From Lachnoclostridium sp. (lineage in GTDB: Bacteria; Bacillota_A; Clostridia; Lachnospirales; Lachnospiraceae), in contig SVDR01000025.1 of NCBI GenBank assembly GCA_015057755.1, forward strand, positions 1-29,582: DNA of 29,582 nucleotides, given 5' to 3'. Position numbers and translations under genes: made by a program. Position 1 is the stretch's first letter. Each line of letters begins with the position of its first letter. The notes below the pieces were generated by a model that worked only from the letters and a program-made list of their open reading frames with translations, had not been told where the DNA came from and ran no database searches. Below, one piece after another: positions 27,439 to 29,582 of the stretch.

Positions 27439-28391
27439 GATATCGGATGATTCCGCTGCTTCTGGCTGTTCTGCTTGCACTGTGCGGATGCCAGAAAACG
27501 GTGTCATTTGATAACGAATATAAATTTGAAGATCGCTTGATCCAGTTTGATACGAATGGGTCAGACGGTTTTTCGCGCTCATTTGCAGGCGATATCAGTG
27601 TTCCGACCGGAAATGATGATGTCGATGCTGGTCTGACTGCAGATGCGGCTGCCGTATTCGAGATTGGCGGTACAGAAGTTGTTTTTGAACAGTCGGCGTT
27701 CGAACGCATGAATCCGGCCAGTACCACCAAGATCATGACCGCCATCGTTGCTATGAAATATGGCAATCTGGATGATCTTGTCACGGTTACCGATGATGCG
27801 ATTATTACGGAGGCCGGTTCTTCCATGGCAGGCGTAAAACCGGGAGATGTTATGAGTCTGGAAGATTTGCTCTACGGATTGATGATTCCTTCCGGCAACG
27901 ATGCAGCCAATGCGATCGCCGTTCATGTCGGCGGAAGCATCGAAGGTTTCGTCGCTATGATGAATGAAGAAGCGCAGCGCATCGGAGCAACCGGTACGCA
28001 GTTTAAAAATGCCAACGGTCTGACGGACCCGGAGCATTATACGACGGCTTATGATTTATACCTGATGTTCAATGAAGCGTTGAAATACGATACTTTCCGC
28101 ACCATCATCGGAGCGCATGCGCACAATGCAAATTACTTTGATGCGGCAGGAAATCCCCTGACTGCTTCGTGGGGCGTCGGAAACTACTATATGAATGGCA
28201 AACGGGAAACTCCGGAAGGTCTGTTTGTTTTCGGCGGAAAAACGGGAACAACCCAGGCTGCCGGTTATTGCCTGATCATGGGCTGTCGAACCGAAAACGG
28301 ACGTGAATTTGCATCTGTTGTGATGAAAGCAGACAGCAGAAATGCCCTATATGATGACATGACAGAGATTATTTCGAAAATTGACAAATAA
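27417..28391 (+). CDS. Lipoprotein D-alanyl-D-alanine carboxypeptidase (S11 family)
   Basis: 324 residues. A lipoprotein signal ends in LCGC with Cys25 as anchor, and a linker of about 50 residues leads to the peptidase S11 domain: STTK (Ser102-Lys105), SGN (159-161) and KTG (275-277). It removes the terminal D-Ala of pentapeptide stems. Unlike DacA, no C-terminal domain or amphipathic helix is present; the N-terminal lipid replaces this anchor. GGAG lies 8 bases before the ATG at 27417; an ATG at 27447 is a weaker option. It ends the elongation/division block; no terminator is seen after it. Confidence 0.92.
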   Translation: MERNVQIRYRMIPLLLAVLLALCGCQKTVSFDNEYKFEDRLIQFDTNGSDGFSRSFAGDISVPTGNDDVDAGLTADAAAVFEIGGTEVVFEQSAFERMNPASTTKIMTAIVAMKYGNLDDLVTVTDDAIITEAGSSMAGVKPGDVMSLEDLLYGLMIPSGNDAANAIAVHVGGSIEGFVAMMNEEAQRIGATGTQFKNANGLTDPEHYTTAYDLYLMFNEALKYDTFRTIIGAHAHNANYFDAAGNPLTASWGVGNYYMNGKRETPEGLFVFGGKTGTTQAAGYCLIMGCRTENGREFASVVMKADSRNALYDDMTEIISKIDK

Positions 28392-28394
28392 TCG

Positions 28395-28423
28395 TTGCAA
28401 TTTTTGAGCAAATAGACTATAAT
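28395..28423 (+). promoter_or_regulatory. Strong putative promoter for the small P-loop gene
   Basis: TTGCAA (28395-28400), 17-base spacer, perfect TATAAT (28418-28423). The predicted start near 28430 gives an A/T-rich, weakly structured leader of about 50 bases that ends in the strong site AAGGAGG (28468-28474). Confidence 0.7.
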
Positions 28424-28482
28424 CAAAACATGCCAAAAGTGACTTTTTATACAAATTATATAAATTCAAGGAGGAGATCATT

Positions 28483-28902
28483 ATGGTGCAGATCATCGCA
28501 GGAAAAAAGGGTAAAGGTAAAACAAAATATTTATTAGATATGGCTAATACAGCTGTTAAAGAAGCAAAGGGTTCTATCGTTTATTTAGATAAGAGCGCTA
28601 AGCACATGTACGAGCTCAGCAATAAGATCCGTCTTATCAACGTAGCTGAATTCCCGGTACATAACGCTGAAGGCTTCATCGGCTTTATTTGTGGAATTAT
28701 TTCCCAGGACCACGATCTTGAGGTTATGTATCTCGACAGCTTCATCAAGTTAGCTTCCCTTGAGGGCGAAGACCTCACAGCTACACTTGCTGATCTTGAG
28801 CAGATCAGCGCAAAGTACAACGTAAACTTTGTATTAAGCGTTTCCAAGGACAGCGAAGAGCTTCCGGAGATCGCAAAAGATATGGTACTGGTTGCTTTAT
28901 AA
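28483..28902 (+). CDS. Small P-loop NTPase of unknown function (often labelled PilT-like)
   Basis: 139 residues. Walker A GKKGKGKT is at residues 8-15 and a Walker B-like strand VMYLDSF at about 85-91; a third strand NVNFVLSVSK may carry the sensor. The single-domain size leaves no room for the secretion-ATPase N-domain, so the database label 'PilT' should not be read as a pilus role. Codon choice differs from the neighbours: many GCT, CTT, AAG, AAC, TTC and TAC, as in highly expressed genes. It has its own promoter, a near-perfect ribosome site 8 bases upstream and its own terminator, so it is monocistronic. I know no established function. Confidence 0.88.
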   Translation: MVQIIAGKKGKGKTKYLLDMANTAVKEAKGSIVYLDKSAKHMYELSNKIRLINVAEFPVHNAEGFIGFICGIISQDHDLEVMYLDSFIKLASLEGEDLTATLADLEQISAKYNVNFVLSVSKDSEELPEIAKDMVLVAL

Positions 28903-28926
28903 ATCACCGTTTCATACTGCAAATTC

Positions 28927-28956
28927 AAGGCATGGACTTTTGTTCATGCCTTTTCT
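28927..28956 (+). terminator. Intrinsic terminator after the P-loop gene
   Basis: An 11-base-pair stem (AAGGCATGGAC with GTTCATGCCTT, one G-U pair) with a TTTT loop, followed by a short T-rich stretch TTCTG. The T-run is modest but the stem is strong. Confidence 0.8.
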
Positions 28957-29025
28957 GCATATGTGTCTGACAGAAAAGGAGGCGCTGGACGTCGAGACGT
29001 GACGAGAACGCAGTGAAAAAAGAAC

Positions 29026-29054
29026 TTGCAAATTTATATGAGTTGTGATAAACT
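29026..29054 (+). promoter_or_regulatory. Putative promoter for tRNA-Leu
   Basis: TTGCAA (29026-29031), 17-base spacer, TAAACT (29049-29054). The predicted start near 29061 lies about 14 bases before the mature tRNA. Confidence 0.55.
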
Positions 29055-29074
29055 ACATATCGGTTGTAAGACCT

Positions 29075-29157
29075 GCCGGCATGGCGGAATGGCAGACGCA
29101 TCAGACTCAAAATCTGACGGGGGTGACTTCGTGCGAGTTCGAGTCTCGCTGCCGGCA
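29075..29157 (+). tRNA. tRNA-Leu (anticodon CAA)
   Basis: 83 bases fold into a class II tRNA: acceptor stem GCCGGCA with TGCCGGC and discriminator A, anticodon stem TCAGA/TCTGA around loop CTCAAAA, giving anticodon CAA (reads UUG), a long variable arm, and T-arm GCGAG-TTCGAGT-CTCGC. The long variable arm and discriminator A agree with leucine. The 3' CCA is not encoded. It reads a UNN codon, so A37 is a likely target of the MiaA/MiaB pair in this window. Confidence 0.96.
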
Positions 29158-29167
29158 TGATTTTAGG

Positions 29168-29206
29168 ACGTCAGAAATCTGAGAGATCAGATTTTTGGCG
29201 TTTTTT
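29168..29206 (+). terminator. Intrinsic terminator after tRNA-Leu
   Basis: A 15-base-pair stem (ACGTCAGAAATCTGA with TCAGATTTTTGGCGT, two G-U pairs) closed by a GAGA tetraloop, then TTTTTTG. Confidence 0.9.
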
Positions 29207-29279
29207 GTTTGTGTTCACATGGTAAATTGTGAAAGTGATGAAAAGTGAGAAATATAGAGACGCATGAATTGGCAATAAT

Positions 29280-29291
29280 ATACAAATGTAT
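29280..29291 (+). promoter_or_regulatory. Possible operator upstream of the methionine gamma-lyase gene
   Basis: ATACA-AA-TGTAT, a 5-2-5 inverted repeat ending just before the putative -35 box of the next promoter. It may be a regulator site, but so short a repeat in A/T-rich DNA could be chance. Confidence 0.25.
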
Positions 29292-29292
29292 G

Positions 29293-29321
29293 TTGCTTTT
29301 TTCACAGATATGTGTTACAGT
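29293..29321 (+). promoter_or_regulatory. Putative promoter for the methionine gamma-lyase gene
   Basis: TTGCTT (29293-29298), 17-base spacer, TACAGT (29316-29321) preceded by TGTGT. The predicted start near 29328 coincides with the foot of a small hairpin (29329-29347, CGCAAA/TTTGCG with a GAGAA loop) in the leader. The leader is about 58 bases long. Confidence 0.45.
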
Positions 29322-29385
29322 ATATTCGGCGCAAAGAGAATTTGCGTCATAGTTTAGTGGGGAAATTACGAAAGGAGTTTTCAAA

Positions 29386-29582
29386 ATGGAAAACAAGAAC
29401 ATGGGCTTTGCAACCAAAGCCATTCACGCTGGTGTACTTGGAAAAAATCCGTATGGCGTTTTAACAACACCGATCTATCAGTCTTCTACATTCGTATTCG
29501 ATAACTGTGAGCAGGGTGGTAACCGCTTCGCGCTGAAAGAAGATGGTCATATCTATTCTCGTCTCGGCAACCCGACAACAGA
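29386..29582 (+). CDS. megL: Methionine gamma-lyase (5' part only)
   Basis: Only the first 65 codons are in the window. FATKAIHAG, NPYGVLTTPIYQSSTF and IYSRLGNPT are the N-terminal signature of the Cys/Met-metabolism PLP family; the NPYG and EQGGNRFAL segments favour methionine gamma-lyase over cystathionine synthase or lyase. Such an enzyme splits methionine into methanethiol, 2-oxobutyrate and ammonia. The PLP lysine lies beyond the window. An AAAGGAG site is 8 bases before the ATG. Exact substrate preference cannot be settled from this fragment. Confidence 0.85.
   Translation, partial: MENKNMGFATKAIHAGVLGKNPYGVLTTPIYQSSTFVFDNCEQGGNRFALKEDGHIYSRLGNPTT

Noticed and set aside
28381..28386. 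TTGACA at the end of the carboxypeptidase gene as a -35 box
   Set aside because: No -10 box at 16-18 bases; the TTGCAA/TATAAT pair starting at 28395 is far better.
1..29582. Mobile elements, phage genes, CRISPR arrays or a defence island
   Set aside because: No transposase, integrase, repeat-spacer pattern, Cas or restriction gene is seen; all genes are co-oriented housekeeping genes with short gaps.

Overview
The window looks like a chromosomal housekeeping segment from a Gram-positive anaerobe of the class Clostridia, most likely family Lachnospiraceae. The grounds are the protein families seen (DUF3048 and DUF4321 proteins, a SpoVB-like flippase, a long PBP2, a MinCDE system, and a small P-loop protein that databases often label 'PilT'), the strong AGGAGG-type ribosome sites, the moderate G+C, and the gene order. 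I could not run a search, so the genus stays open. Every supported gene and the tRNA lie on the + strand. No gap between genes exceeds about 230 bases.

Layout. (1) 1-3894: the end of phoH, then ybeY, a DUF3048 lipoprotein and a SpoVB/MurJ-like flippase, all overlapping by a few bases. (2) 3950-7336: a small secreted or anchored protein with a BofC-like C-terminus, then two FAD oxidoreductases of different families (BaiN/HI0933 and COG2509). (3) 7386-10279: proB, a DUF896 protein, 5-formyltetrahydrofolate cyclo-ligase and proA, closed by a clear intrinsic terminator. (4) 10390-18691: miaB, mutS, mutL, miaA and a YnbB-type PLP enzyme, i.e. tRNA A37 modification combined with mismatch repair. 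(5) 18763-28391: DUF4321, radC, mreC, mreD, PBP2, minC, minD, minE, rodA, mgsA and a lipoprotein D,D-carboxypeptidase. This is an elongation, division-site and peptidoglycan block. (6) 28395-29582: a monocistronic small P-loop NTPase with its own promoter and terminator, a tRNA-Leu(CAA) with promoter and terminator, and the start of a methionine gamma-lyase gene with a structured leader.

How the genes work together: block 4 protects translation fidelity (MiaA isopentenylates A37 and MiaB adds the methylthio group) and DNA fidelity (MutS recognises mismatches, MutL nicks). Block 5 couples lateral wall growth (MreC/D, RodA, PBP2) to placement of the septum (MinC/D/E), with a carboxypeptidase trimming the product. 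Block 3 makes the proline precursor glutamate semialdehyde and recycles folate.

I found no mobile element, CRISPR array, phage gene or anything clearly describable as a new system. The points most worth a second look are an Asp-to-Glu change at the expected catalytic base of methylglyoxal synthase, a roughly 250-residue insertion in PBP2, the absence of mreB and hfq from their usual places, and the apparently highly expressed P-loop protein of unknown function.
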